Shown in pieces: positions 26,342-34,576 of a stretch of DNA of 64,000 bases; the stretch's first letter is position 1, and every line of letters starts with the position of its first letter. The position numbers and the translations under genes were made by a program. This stretch comes from Chitinophaga horti (GTDB lineage: Bacteria; Bacteroidota; Bacteroidia; Chitinophagales; Chitinophagaceae). The notes beneath the pieces were generated by a model, which was not told the DNA's origin, did not search any database, and worked only from the letters and a program-made list of their open reading frames with translations. Location of the stretch: NCBI RefSeq assembly GCF_022867795.2, contig NZ_CP107006.1, forward strand, positions 3,906,001 to 3,970,000, given 5' to 3'.

Positions 26342-26372
26342 CTATTCCCAACTGTTAATTAGTTGGGAATAG
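26342..26372 (-). terminator. Hairpin between rpsO and pnp
   Basis: A 12-bp perfect stem (26361-26372 with 26342-26353), a 7-base loop and seven T residues on the minus strand. It would end or weaken rpsO transcripts before pnp; in other bacteria an RNase III hairpin sits here. Confidence 0.75.
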
Positions 26373-26391
26373 CGCTATAATAAGATCCAGA

Positions 26392-26664
26392 TTACTTTCT
26401 GATACCTAACTTCTCGATCAGGGCACGATAGCCAGTGAGGTTGGTTTTAGACAGGTAAGAGAGCAAACGCTTTCTTTGACCTACCATTTTCATCAGTCCG
26501 CGGTGCGTGGAGAAATCTTTTTTGTTTGATTTCAGGTGAAGTGAAATGCTATTGATACGCTCTGTCAGCAACGCGATTTGCGCTTCTACAGAACCGGTAT
26601 TTTTCTCGCTACCACCAAATTCTTTAAAAATGTTAGCTTTCTTTTCTACAGTTAAGTAAGACAT
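26392..26664 (-). CDS. rpsO: 30S ribosomal protein S15
   Basis: 90 residues, the usual S15 length. Recognisable segments are YLTVEKKANIFKEFGG, NTGSVEAQIALLTERI, LHLKSNKKDFSTHRGLMKMV and RKRLLSYL, all S15 hallmarks. It binds 16S rRNA helices 20-22 and nucleates the central domain of the 30S subunit. It has a well-formed Bacteroidetes promoter and lies directly upstream of pnp on the same strand. Confidence 0.96.
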   Translation of the reverse strand: MSYLTVEKKANIFKEFGGSEKNTGSVEAQIALLTERINSISLHLKSNKKDFSTHRGLMKMVGQRKRLLSYLSKTNLTGYRALIEKLGIRK

Positions 26665-26706
26665 CTTAAATAAATAATAATTTTTTTAGTCGCTATTTTT
26701 CCGGTG

Positions 26707-26738
26707 CAAAGGTAAGAAGATAAATTCCAAGTTCCAAA
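26707..26738 (-). promoter_or_regulatory. Promoter of rpsO
   Basis: Minus-strand TTTG at 26738-26735, a 20-base spacer and TACCTTTG at 26714-26707. Confidence 0.65.
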
Positions 26739-26820
26739 TTTCCAAAAGAAACGGGAACTTTCTTCCTGATACCCACCACAAAAAACAGCCGACCAGCGTT
26801 TTAATAATATAAGTAATTGA

Positions 26821-27516
26821 TTATGCGAAATTAACGGCCGCATTATCGATCACCTGCCCGTTTTCGGTGCGCAGCACACGGGAAGGGAACTTCTGGAGCA
26901 CGATATAGTCATGCGTAGCCATTACCAGGGCAGTGCCATCCTCGCGACAAATACGGAACAACAGCTGCATAATACCGTCGGAAGTCTCCGGGTCGAGGTT
27001 ACCCGTAGGCTCATCCGCCAATATCAGTTTTGGAGAGTTTAACAGCGCCCGTGCTATGTCCACACGCTGCTGCTCGCCGCCCGACAACTCATAAGGCATT
27101 TTGAAACCCTTGGTTTTAAGGCCTACTTTATCCAATACGTCGTTAATCTTATCTTCCATCTGTTTCTGGTCCTGCCAGCCGGTAGCCTTTAACGCAAATT
27201 TCAGGTTGTCATGCACGTTACGGTCGGTCAGCAGCTGAAAGTCCTGGAATACCACGCCCAGGTTACGGCGCAGGTAAGGCACCTTCTTCCAGTCCATCTT
27301 TTTCAGATCGAAACCCACTACCTGGCCAGCGCCTTCGCGGAGTGACAGGTCGCCATACAACGTTTTCAACAAACTGCTCTTACCCGTACCGGTTTTGCCG
27401 ATCAGGTATACAAATTCGCCCCTGTTGATCGTAATGTTCACGTCGGAAAGGATCAGGGAGTTACCCTGATATATGTTCACGTTCGTCAGTTGTACTATGG
27501 GTTGATCTGCCATCAT
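26821..27516 (-). CDS. ftsE: FtsE-like ABC transporter ATP-binding protein
   Basis: 231 residues from ATG 27516 (27513 is equally possible); the frame to 27555 overlaps the promoter and is rejected. Walker A is LIGKTGTGKSS, the signature is LSGGEQQRVDIARALL, Walker B is LILADEPTGNLD, and the H-loop is MATHDYIV. The VFQDFQLLTDRNVHDNLKFAL part and the length are FtsE-like. FtsE works with FtsX at the septum to control cell-wall hydrolases; ftsX is not adjacent here, as is common in Bacteroidetes, so other MacB/LolD-like roles cannot be fully excluded. Confidence 0.8.
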   Translation of the reverse strand: MMADQPIVQLTNVNIYQGNSLILSDVNITINRGEFVYLIGKTGTGKSSLLKTLYGDLSLREGAGQVVGFDLKKMDWKKVPYLRRNLGVVFQDFQLLTDRNVHDNLKFALKATGWQDQKQMEDKINDVLDKVGLKTKGFKMPYELSGGEQQRVDIARALLNSPKLILADEPTGNLDPETSDGIMQLLFRICREDGTALVMATHDYIVLQKFPSRVLRTENGQVIDNAAVNFA

Positions 27517-27542
27517 CGCCTTTAATATTGGGTTTAGTGCAA

Positions 27543-27550
27543 CAAAAATA
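27543..27550 (-). promoter_or_regulatory. Promoter -7 element of ftsE
   Basis: Minus-strand TATTTTTG fits TAnnTTTG and lies 27 bases before the preferred ATG at 27516; its position argues against the start at 27555. Confidence 0.45.
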
Positions 27551-27605
27551 ACCAATTAAAAAATAAGTATTTGTATCACCCCAGGATTTTTACAACTAAA
27601 AATTA

Positions 27606-27638
27606 AGTTTGTAAACTAATTTTATAGTTCTATATTTG
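27606..27638 (+). promoter_or_regulatory. blaI-like promoter with palindrome over the -33 element
   Basis: TTTG at 27608-27611, a 19-base spacer and TATATTTG at 27631-27638 fit the Bacteroidetes consensus exactly. The palindrome AGTTTGTAAACT (27606-27617) covers the -33 element. BlaI/MecI repressors bind dyads of this size, so self-repression is a reasonable inference. Confidence 0.65.
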
Positions 27639-27669
27639 TTTTAACAGGAACAAACAAAACGTGAGCAAC

Positions 27670-28032
27670 ATGAAAACACTGACAAAAGCCGAGGAACAGA
27701 TCATGCAGGCGCTATGGAAGCTGGGCCCCTCGTTCGTGAAAGACATCATCGACGAACTGCCCGAACCCAAGCCGCATTACAACACCGTATCCACATTGAT
27801 CAAGATTTTGGTGGAAAAGGGCTTTGCCGACTACAAGGCATATGGAAAGTCGCACCAATACTTTTCGCTGGTTTCGAAAGATGAGTACAGCAGCAAAACC
27901 ATGAAAACCTTTGTGAAGGGATACTTCGAGGGCTCTTTCGCCAACATGGTATCGTTCTTCGTAAAGGAAAAAGATTTGAGCGTAAGTGAGCTCGAACACC
28001 TGCTGGAACAGATCAAGGACACTAAAAAATAA
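27670..28032 (+). CDS. BlaI/MecI/CopY family repressor
   Basis: 120 residues from ATG 27670 (a GTG at 27661 adds three residues). The N-terminal winged helix shows LTKAEEQIMQALWKLGPSFVKDI, HYNTVSTLIKILVEKGFADY and GKSHQYFSLVSKDEYSSK, the standard BlaI layout; the C-terminal helix (LSVSELEHLLEQIKDTKK) serves dimerisation. BlaI repressors are cleaved or released when an M56 membrane protease senses a signal. The next gene, 6 bases downstream, encodes that protease type. The likely operator overlaps its own promoter. Confidence 0.88.
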   Translation: MKTLTKAEEQIMQALWKLGPSFVKDIIDELPEPKPHYNTVSTLIKILVEKGFADYKAYGKSHQYFSLVSKDEYSSKTMKTFVKGYFEGSFANMVSFFVKEKDLSVSELEHLLEQIKDTKK

Positions 28033-28038
28033 AACGTT

Positions 28039-30096
28039 ATGACGCCCTTTATAGCTTATCTCTTAAAGGTGATCGTGTGTTCCGGTGTGCTGTACGGTTA
28101 TTATTACGTGGCGCTGCGGAACAATAAATTCCACCAATGGAACCGCTACTACCTGTTGTTTTCTACCCTCCTTTCCCTGGTTATTCCTTTGCTGAAGATC
28201 CCCTTGCCGATGCTGGCGGCGGAGTCGGACTCGACGGTGTATACTTATACTTCGCAGCTGGTCACATTCCGCGAGACCGTACTGCCGGCCACTAAAGAGG
28301 TCGATTACTTCCAATGGAGCAGTTTTGCCTACCTGCTAGTGATCATGGTGCTGCTGGCACGTATTGCCTACAGTTGTATGAAGATTTTTTCGATCGTACG
28401 TAACAACCCGGTGCAGTATGTAAAGCCTTACTGGTTCGTGGTGTCGGAAAAGGTGATGTCGCCGTTTTCGTTTTTCCGGTACATTTTCTGGAACCGGGAA
28501 ACCAGCCTCGAAAGTCCGGAAGGGCAGCAGATACTGCAACACGAGCTGGCACACCTGACCGAAAGGCATAGCGTTGACAAGCTGCTACTGGAAATCATAA
28601 CAGCCCTGTGCTGGGTGAATCCTTTCTTTCACCTGGCTAAACGGGAGCTGGCGCTGATACACGAATTTATTGCAGATAAGAAAGCTGCCGCCAATGGTGA
28701 AGTGGCAGCCTATGCACGCACCATTCTTCAAATGGCGCTGGGTAATACCCAGTTCACCCTCACGAATAACTTTTTCCATCCACCCATCAAAAGACGTATT
28801 ATTATGCTTACCCAATCCAAACAACCCAAGTTCAGCTACTTGCGGAGGGTGATGATCCTGCCGCTGGGCGCCGTGATCTTTGCATCACTGTCATTTGTAA
28901 TTGACCCGACCGACATTGCAGACCTGAAAGCGGCCCTTACGCCGACTACAACACCGGCAGCAACGCCCGCTCCGGCTCCTGCAGAAATGCCTGTTGAACC
29001 CGCGTTTTCCTCTACGGCTGTTGTGATTGCACCAGTAGAAGCTGTTGCAGCGCCCACCTTCCGCCTGGAAGGCGTAGTGACCTCCAAATCCGGCACGCCC
29101 GTAAAAAATGCCACCATCCTCATCAAAGGCACGCAGAACGGCACCATCAGCGATGCGGACGGCAGCTTTGCGCTGGACGAGCTGCCTGAGCAGGCTACGA
29201 TCGTGGTATCGTCGGTAGGGTTTGTAACCCGCGAAGTAGCCATTAATCAAGGTGGCAGGAACCTGTTGATACAGCTGGAGCGTGATAACAAGGAAATGAA
29301 AGAAGTGGTGGTGGTCGCCTACGGCGATCCTGCTGATGAAGCGACGCCCGCACCTCAGGAACCGGTACGCAAGAATAAGGAAGTGTTTACCTATGTAGAG
29401 CAGGCCCCGGCGTTCGTTGGCGGCGATGCGGAACTGATGAAATATCTTTCCCGCAACATCCGCTACCCGCAGGCAGCATTAAAAGCTAACATCGAAGGCA
29501 CGGTATATATCAGTTTCGTGGTAGATGACGAAGGTAACATTACCGATGCTAACACCGTAGGCAAAGCCCGCGGTGGCGGACTGGAAGAAGAGGCACTGCG
29601 TGTTACGAAGGCCATGCCCAAATGGAAGCCCGGTAAACAGAATGGACAAAATGTATCGGTACGGTTTGCACTGCCTATCCGTTTCACGATCGACAAAGGC
29701 AGCAAAAAACAGGCGCCTCCCCCTCCTCCTTCCGCCAAGAAAGAGACCAGCCGTATGAAATCACCTGATATGGAGGGCGTTTTCACTTTTGTTGAAACAC
29801 CTCCAAACTTCCCGGGCGGCATCAAAGAACTGGAAAAATACCTGTCAAAGAACGTCCGTTACCCGCACAAAGCGACTGAAAACGGCCAGCAGGGTACTGT
29901 TTTTGTTACGTTTGTTGTAAACAAAGACGGCAGCCTGTCCGATGTCGCGATCGTTGGGGCCAGAAAAGGTTATGGTCTGGATGAAGAAGCGATCCGTGTA
30001 GTAAAAACGATGCCCAACTGGACACCCGGCGAAGAAGACGGCAAAAAAGTAAAAGTGCAATACAACTTACCGATCAGGTTTACACTTCAATCGTAA
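28039..30096 (+). CDS. M56 (BlaR1-type) metallopeptidase fused to a carboxypeptidase-regulatory-like and two TonB C-terminal domains
   Basis: 685 residues. Four transmembrane segments occupy the first part (about 5-22, 35-55, 95-115 and about 275-295). The zinc motif is HELAH (H168, E169, H172) and the third ligand is likely the glutamate in IHEFIADKKA. After a Thr/Pro/Ala-rich linker (about 298-335) comes a CarboxypepD_reg-like domain (340-420), ending in VVVVAYG, then two TonB C-terminal domains (about 447-555 and 577-685), each with (Y/F)VE-x-P and the (R/K)YP-x-A pattern. No penicillin-binding sensor domain is present, so the signal is not a simple beta-lactam. TonB-like domains may contact peptidoglycan or outer-membrane receptors. 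It forms a two-gene unit with the BlaI-like repressor. Confidence 0.85.
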   Translation: MTPFIAYLLKVIVCSGVLYGYYYVALRNNKFHQWNRYYLLFSTLLSLVIPLLKIPLPMLAAESDSTVYTYTSQLVTFRETVLPATKEVDYFQWSSFAYLLVIMVLLARIAYSCMKIFSIVRNNPVQYVKPYWFVVSEKVMSPFSFFRYIFWNRETSLESPEGQQILQHELAHLTERHSVDKLLLEIITALCWVNPFFHLAKRELALIHEFIADKKAAANGEVAAYARTILQMALGNTQFTLTNNFFHPPIKRRIIMLTQSKQPKFSYLRRVMILPLGAVIFASLSFVIDPTDIADLKAALTPTTTPAATPAPAPAEMPVEPAFSSTAVVIAPVEAVAAPTFRLEGVVTSKSGTPVKNATILIKGTQNGTISDADGSFALDELPEQATIVVSSVGFVTREVAINQGGRNLLIQLERDNKEMKEVVVVAYGDPADEATPAPQEPVRKNKEVFTYVEQAPAFVGGDAELMKYLSRNIRYPQAALKANIEGTVYISFVVDDEGNITDANTVGKARGGGLEEEALRVTKAMPKWKPGKQNGQNVSVRFALPIRFTIDKGSKKQAPPPPPSAKKETSRMKSPDMEGVFTFVETPPNFPGGIKELEKYLSKNVRYPHKATENGQQGTVFVTFVVNKDGSLSDVAIVGARKGYGLDEEAIRVVKTMPNWTPGEEDGKKVKVQYNLPIRFTLQS

Positions 30097-30117
30097 TGCT
30101 TGTTATATAATTATTGG

Positions 30118-30144
30118 AAAGCCCCGGCTCGCTGCCGGGGCTTT
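30118..30144 (+). terminator. Terminator after the blaI-M56 pair
   Basis: An 11-bp perfect stem (30118-30128 with 30134-30144), a 5-base loop and a T tract. Confidence 0.85.
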
Positions 30145-30184
30145 TTTAATGGCAATATCCTATCAACATCGTTGCTGGAAAGTA

Positions 30185-30315
30185 GCTACATCCTAGCTTC
30201 AACCTAGGTTCATCTTAGGTTCAACCTACGTTCAACCTAGGTTCAACCTAGCTTCGCGAACCTAGGACGAACAAAAGATCAACGAAGGATAAACCTAGGA
30301 TGAACCTAGGAGCCA
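30185..30315. repeat. 11-bp tandem repeats, direct then inverted around a central palindrome
   Basis: Six 11-base units of the type GGTTCAACCTA run from 30185 to 30250. A central palindrome TTCGCGAA lies at 30253-30260. From 30261 the same 11-base period continues in the opposite orientation (units beginning CCTAGGA at 30261, 30294 and 30305, with two decayed units between). CCTAGG occurs repeatedly. The stretch has no reading frame and lies between the blaI-M56 terminator and purM. Together the arms could form a long imperfect hairpin or bind a dimeric protein. Confidence 0.8.
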
Positions 30316-30480
30316 GCAAGGATACGGCTTCTCACCTGGGAGGATGTTTAGGGAAGAAAGAAAGTGACGCCAAAGCGATGGCGGAGAGGTGATAGTATTT
30401 TAACTGGCTTGAGTAGCGGAAATGCCGTTGAAGGGAGTGACACAACGGGGGCCGGATAGTAGTGCTAAAGATGGTTACAT
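30316..30480. other. Intergenic DNA without recognisable gene
   Basis: This stretch continues from the repeat region toward the purM terminator. I see no frame, RNA or known site in it. Confidence 0.5.
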
Positions 30481-30484
30481 AAAA

Positions 30485-30507
30485 AAAGCCCCGGTCATGC
30501 CGGGGCT
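30485..30507 (-). terminator. Terminator after purM
   Basis: A 9-bp stem (30499-30507 with 30485-30493), a 5-base loop and a T tract on the minus strand. Confidence 0.75.
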
Positions 30508-30528
30508 TCGAAGTATATGGGCAATCAG

Positions 30529-31707
30529 CTATTCGTATACGAACTCGCCGAACTCACTTTTTACGGTTACTTTTTTGGCGGGACTGTCGGTTACGCGACC
30601 CACCACTTGTGCGTCGATGTTAAAGCTTTTGGAGATGGCGATAATGTCGGCGGCAATGTTTTCGGGAACGTACAGTTCCATGCGGTGGCCCATGTTGAAT
30701 ACCTGGTACATTTCTTTCCAGGAGGTGCCGGATTGTTCCTGGATGAGGCGGAACAACGGTGGTGCTGTGAACAGGTTGTCTTTGATGACATGCAGCTGAT
30801 CGATAAAGTGCAGCACTTTTGTTTGGGCGCCGCCGCTGCAATGCACCATGCCGTGTACCTGCGAGCGGTAAGCCTCCAGTATTTTCTTGATCACCGGCGC
30901 ATATGTACGCGTGGGCGACAGCACCAGTTTACCGGCATGCATCGCGCCAAAACCAGGGATGTCGATATTGTCCGTCAGGTTTTTGCTGCCGCTGAACACC
31001 ACTTCTGAAGGGATGCCCGGGTCGAAGCTTTCGGGGTATTTGCCGGCGATGGTTTTGTTAAACACATCGTGACGGGCACTGGTAAGTCCGTTGCTGCCCA
31101 TACCGCCATTGTATTCCTTTTCGTAGCTGGCCTGGCCGCTGGACGATAATCCAACTACCACGTCCCCAGCCTGGATGGTGTGATTGGAGATTACATCGGA
31201 ACGTTTCATGCGGCAGGTAACCGTCGAATCGACGATGATGGTGCGAACGAGGTCGCCTACATCCGCCGTTTCGCCGCCGGTGGAATGAATGCCGATGCCG
31301 TGTGAACGAAGTTCTTCGAGAATTTCTTCCGTACTGTTGATGATCGCAGCGATCACGTCGCCGGGGATGAGATTTTTATTACGACCGATGGTAGACGAAA
31401 GCAGGATGTTATCTGTAGCGCCCACACAAAGGAGATCGTCGGTGTTCATGATAATCGCGTCTTGCGCAATGCCTTTCCATACGCTGATGTCGCCGGTTTC
31501 TTTCCAGTAGATGTAAGCGAGGGAAGACTTGGTGCCGGCTCCGTCGGCGTGCATGATGTTGCACCACTCAGGATCGCCGCCGAGAATATCGGGCACTATT
31601 TTACAGAAAGCTTTAGGGAATAATCCCTTATCGATGTTTTTGATGGCGTTGTGCACATCTTCCTTTCCGGCTGAAACACCGCGTTTGGCGTAAAGGTTCT
31701 GGTCCAC
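30529..31707 (-). CDS. purM: Phosphoribosylformylglycinamidine cyclo-ligase
   Basis: 392 residues from GTG 31707; the only ATG (31806) lies upstream of a predicted promoter and gives an odd N-terminus. The protein has YAKRGVSAGKEDVHNAI, the phosphate/Mg region MHADGAGTKSSLAY, DAIIMNTDDLLCVGA, STGGETADVGDLVRT and HCSGGAQTKV, as in the PurM/AIR synthetase family; the VPENIAADIIAISKSF end is usual. It closes the imidazole ring of purines with ATP. Length fits the Bacteroidetes PurM type (about 390), longer than the ~345 of E. coli. Divergent from ribF. Confidence 0.9.
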   Translation of the reverse strand: MDQNLYAKRGVSAGKEDVHNAIKNIDKGLFPKAFCKIVPDILGGDPEWCNIMHADGAGTKSSLAYIYWKETGDISVWKGIAQDAIIMNTDDLLCVGATDNILLSSTIGRNKNLIPGDVIAAIINSTEEILEELRSHGIGIHSTGGETADVGDLVRTIIVDSTVTCRMKRSDVISNHTIQAGDVVVGLSSSGQASYEKEYNGGMGSNGLTSARHDVFNKTIAGKYPESFDPGIPSEVVFSGSKNLTDNIDIPGFGAMHAGKLVLSPTRTYAPVIKKILEAYRSQVHGMVHCSGGAQTKVLHFIDQLHVIKDNLFTAPPLFRLIQEQSGTSWKEMYQVFNMGHRMELYVPENIAADIIAISKSFNIDAQVVGRVTDSPAKKVTVKSEFGEFVYE

Positions 31708-31759
31708 TTTTATCTTGATTGCGTTTGACTGCCCTGGCTCCTTGCCCTGGCAGGAACTG

Positions 31760-31767
31760 CAAAAGTA
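31760..31767 (-). promoter_or_regulatory. Promoter -7 element of purM
   Basis: Minus-strand TACTTTTG fits TAnnTTTG. It lies 53 bases before GTG 31707 and inside the frame that would start at 31806, which supports the GTG start. Confidence 0.5.
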
Positions 31768-31790
31768 AACGATTTTAACCGCAAAACGTT

Positions 31791-31798
31791 TAGATTTG
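31791..31798 (+). promoter_or_regulatory. Promoter -7 element of ribF
   Basis: TAGATTTG fits TAnnTTTG and lies 30 bases before the ribF ATG. Confidence 0.5.
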
Positions 31799-31828
31799 CA
31801 CGGCATTTGACGTTACGATTAACTATTT

Positions 31829-32755
31829 ATGCAGGTTCACAGAGACTTAGAGCAACTTCCGCAATTTCGCCATGCAGTAATTACCATTGGTACTTTCGAC
31901 GGCGTACACCAGGGGCACCGCCACATCCTGCAACAGCTGGAACAGGCGGCCACGGCCTGCCATGGAGAAAAGGTGATCGTTACCTTCGACCCACATCCCC
32001 GCGAAGTACTGGCACCCGATAAAGCACCGGTACACCTGCTTACGACGCTGGAAGAAAAGATCCAACTGCTCGACCTGCAAGGCATCGATCACCTCGTCGT
32101 GGTGCCCTTCACAAAAGCCTTTTCCCAATTATCGGCGACCGAATACCTGGAAGAATTTCTGATCAAAAGATTTAATCCGCATACGATCATTATCGGGTAC
32201 GATCATCGTTTCGGGCATAACCGCGAGGGTGGACTGGCGTTGCTAGAGGCCGAGCAGCATAAATTCGGGTTCGAGCTGCTGGAAATTCCGCAGCAGGTGG
32301 TGCATGACCTGACCGTGAGCAGCACGAAGATCCGTAACAGTTTAAAAGATGGCAATGTATTGCTGGCGAACGAGCTGCTGGGTTATCCCTACTTCGTGAA
32401 CGGAACAGTGGTGCATGGCGATAAGATGGGGCGTAAACTGGGTTTCCCTACGGCCAATATTGCATTGAACGACAGCCGTAAACTGGTACCTGCACAAGGC
32501 GTATATGCCGTAAAAGTGACACTGGCTTCCGGCTCCTTTAACGGGGCGCTCAACATCGGTACGCGCCCTACGTTCAACGGCCGCGAGTTACGCATCGAAG
32601 TATATATTTTTGATTTTGACCAGGAGATTTACGGGCAGCCGATCAACGTACAGTTTATCGAATACCTGCGGGCCGATATGAAGTTTGATAAGATCGAAGA
32701 TCTTGTTGAACAGATGCATCGCGATACCGCGAAGGCGCGCGAGATACTGGCCTAG
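31829..32755 (+). CDS. ribF: Bifunctional riboflavin kinase/FAD synthetase
   Basis: 308 residues. The FAD synthetase (nucleotidyltransferase) half has TIGTFDGVHQGHRHIL, TFDPHPREVLAP, IIGYDHRFGHNREG and SSTKIRNSLKDG. The riboflavin kinase half begins near residue 185 with GTVVHGDKMGRKLGFPTANI and has GALNIGTRPTF and RIEVYIFDFDQEIYG. Both catalytic halves look intact. It makes FMN and FAD in the cytoplasm. Its stop overlaps the stop of convergent holA by 4 bases. Promoter is divergent from purM. Confidence 0.95.
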   Translation: MQVHRDLEQLPQFRHAVITIGTFDGVHQGHRHILQQLEQAATACHGEKVIVTFDPHPREVLAPDKAPVHLLTTLEEKIQLLDLQGIDHLVVVPFTKAFSQLSATEYLEEFLIKRFNPHTIIIGYDHRFGHNREGGLALLEAEQHKFGFELLEIPQQVVHDLTVSSTKIRNSLKDGNVLLANELLGYPYFVNGTVVHGDKMGRKLGFPTANIALNDSRKLVPAQGVYAVKVTLASGSFNGALNIGTRPTFNGRELRIEVYIFDFDQEIYGQPINVQFIEYLRADMKFDKIEDLVEQMHRDTAKAREILA

Positions 32756-33750
32756 CGCGTCATGATGCGGAACAGCATTTCCTTCATTAATTCACCATCT
32801 TCTACCCCACTGTCATTGATGCCAATGCTGCGCAGGTTGTACTGCTGCAGTAGCAGGATGGCTCTTTCTGCATCGGCGGCGCCGTACTTTTGCGCAGCTG
32901 CTATATAGTCTTTTACGAAGAAAGGATGCACGCCCAGTGCGGAAGCGATTTCTTTCTCCCCTCCCTTCACACCAAATACCAGGTTGATTTTTGCGAAGTA
33001 ATTATATAAAGCGGGAATTGTCATCTGTATAGGCGAGGCCTTCGGATTGGCAGCGAAGTAACGTACGATACGCATCACCTTACCCATATCCTTTTGCCCT
33101 ACGGCGTTTTGCAGTTCGAATACATTGTACTCTTTGCTGATGCCCACATACTTTTCAATATCGCCTTCATCGATTTTTTTGCCGGCGGGCAGGTTCACCA
33201 ACAGTTTATCTATTTCGTTGGCAATGCGTGAAAGGTCGTTGCCGATATGATCTACCAGCAGGATGCAGGCCTTTTGTGTGATGGCCAGGCCTTTGCTGTG
33301 AACGAAAGCCTCTACCCAGGCGGGCAGCTGGTTATCGTACATCTTTTTGGTAGACAATAAAACTCCTTTCTCCTTGATCAGTTTGGCCATTTTGGAGCGG
33401 CCGTCTATTTTACCCTGTTTATGCGCTACGACGAAGATGGTGGATGCGAGCGGCTGGTCAATATAAGGTTCCAGTTTCAGCAGGTCGCGCATGGCTTGTG
33501 CTTCTTTCAGGATCACTACCTGCCTTTCGGCAAACATGGGATAACGACGACAGTTATTGATCACGCTGGCCCAATCGGTATCCTTACCGTATAACACGGT
33601 GAGGTTAAAACCTTTTTCGGCCTCGTCGAGCAGCTGGTGTTCGGCATAGTTTACCACCTGGTCTATAAAAAACTCTTCTTCCCCTTCCAGCCAGTACAGC
33701 GGCCGGAACTTCTTCTGTTTCCAATCTTTTATAATTTCCTGGTATTCCAT
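32752..33750 (-). CDS. holA: DNA polymerase III subunit delta
   Basis: 332 residues, standard HolA length. The N-terminal domain has PLYWLEGEEEFFIDQVV, which replaces a Walker A motif as usual for delta, RRYPMFAERQVVILKEAQ and later NDLSRIANEIDKLL and SPIQMTIPALYNYFAKI. The C-terminal helical collar domain ends with NDSGVEDGELMKEMLFRIM. It opens the beta clamp as part of the clamp loader. Located 2 bases downstream of the exonuclease-like gene, same strand, so co-transcribed. Low sequence conservation of delta means the call rests on the overall pattern. Confidence 0.9.
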   Translation of the reverse strand: MEYQEIIKDWKQKKFRPLYWLEGEEEFFIDQVVNYAEHQLLDEAEKGFNLTVLYGKDTDWASVINNCRRYPMFAERQVVILKEAQAMRDLLKLEPYIDQPLASTIFVVAHKQGKIDGRSKMAKLIKEKGVLLSTKKMYDNQLPAWVEAFVHSKGLAITQKACILLVDHIGNDLSRIANEIDKLLVNLPAGKKIDEGDIEKYVGISKEYNVFELQNAVGQKDMGKVMRIVRYFAANPKASPIQMTIPALYNYFAKINLVFGVKGGEKEIASALGVHPFFVKDYIAAAQKYGAADAERAILLLQQYNLRSIGINDSGVEDGELMKEMLFRIMTR

Positions 33751-33752
33751 GC

Positions 33753-34481
33753 TTAGTATTTTACGAATTGCACTTCTGGTTCTTTTAATATGGGCAGCCC
33801 TTTAAACTTCAGTACCAGCTGGGCTACGGTGAGTACGTCCTTCTGGCAGTAGGCTGCTATGCGGGGCAGGTCGCGTTCCTGCCAGTAAACATGCCCTACC
33901 ATGCTGCCGTCTATATCATCCTTGGGCGTTGGAATGCCCATGACGGCGGCCAGCAGTTTAAGCGAGGTATAGTTACGGAAGTCGCCGAACCGCCAAAGCT
34001 GCATGGTATCTAACACCGGTAGTTCCCAGGGCTTAAAGTTATTGATCTGCAAGGCTGCAGGTAAGCCCATACCGTTAATGAGCGCGCGGCGGCAAATATA
34101 GGGAATATCAAATTCCTTTATATTATGCCCACATAACAGAAATCTTTGATATTTTGCAGCGAATTTAGTGATGAGGTCGAGAAACTCGGTGAGCACAACT
34201 GTTTCATCATCATTGAAAAACGATTTAATCCGCAGGTGATGCACGCCGTTTTCAATATAGAAAAAGCCAACAGAAATACAGACGATTTTCCCAAATTCTG
34301 CATAGATAGCGGCCCTGTCAGCATAGCTTTCAGGTCCAATTCCGGAATCTGGCAAAGTTTTTGTAATCTTCTCACTCCAGAGCGCTTTCATCTCTTCCGG
34401 GAGGTGATCAAAACCAGCCACCGAAGGTGCGGTTTCTATGTCCAGCAGTAGCAATTGATCAAGAGCGACGTTTTGAAGCAC
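33753..34481 (-). CDS. DnaQ-like 3'-5' exonuclease (PolB-type exo2)
   Basis: 242 residues from GTG 34481; the ATG at 34556 is only 20 bases from the divergent gene and gives a poor N-terminus. Exo I is LLLLDIETAP (D-x-E), Exo II is CGHNIKEFDIPYICRRA (the N-x-x-x-F/Y-D form) and Exo III includes AYCQKDVLTVAQL (the D-x2-x3 D). The YTSLKLLAAVMGI part is found in the predicted PolB-like exonuclease group often called polysaccharide-biosynthesis-related 3'-5' exonuclease. Role in repair or RNA turnover is unknown. It lies in an operon with holA. Confidence 0.8.
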   Translation of the reverse strand: MLQNVALDQLLLLDIETAPSVAGFDHLPEEMKALWSEKITKTLPDSGIGPESYADRAAIYAEFGKIVCISVGFFYIENGVHHLRIKSFFNDDETVVLTEFLDLITKFAAKYQRFLLCGHNIKEFDIPYICRRALINGMGLPAALQINNFKPWELPVLDTMQLWRFGDFRNYTSLKLLAAVMGIPTPKDDIDGSMVGHVYWQERDLPRIAAYCQKDVLTVAQLVLKFKGLPILKEPEVQFVKY

Positions 34482-34576
34482 GATGTAAAGCGTTTTAAAT
34501 GACTTGATGTATCGAGTCACAAAAGTCTGAAAAAATTTTACCCATATAACAATCAAAAATAAAAAACGACAACACT

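Noticed and set aside
30185-30315. CRISPR array
   Set aside because: The 11-base units have no spacers and change orientation, so it is not CRISPR.
31708-31806. ATG start of purM at 31806
   Set aside because: It adds 33 unusual residues, lies upstream of the predicted promoter and has no family support.
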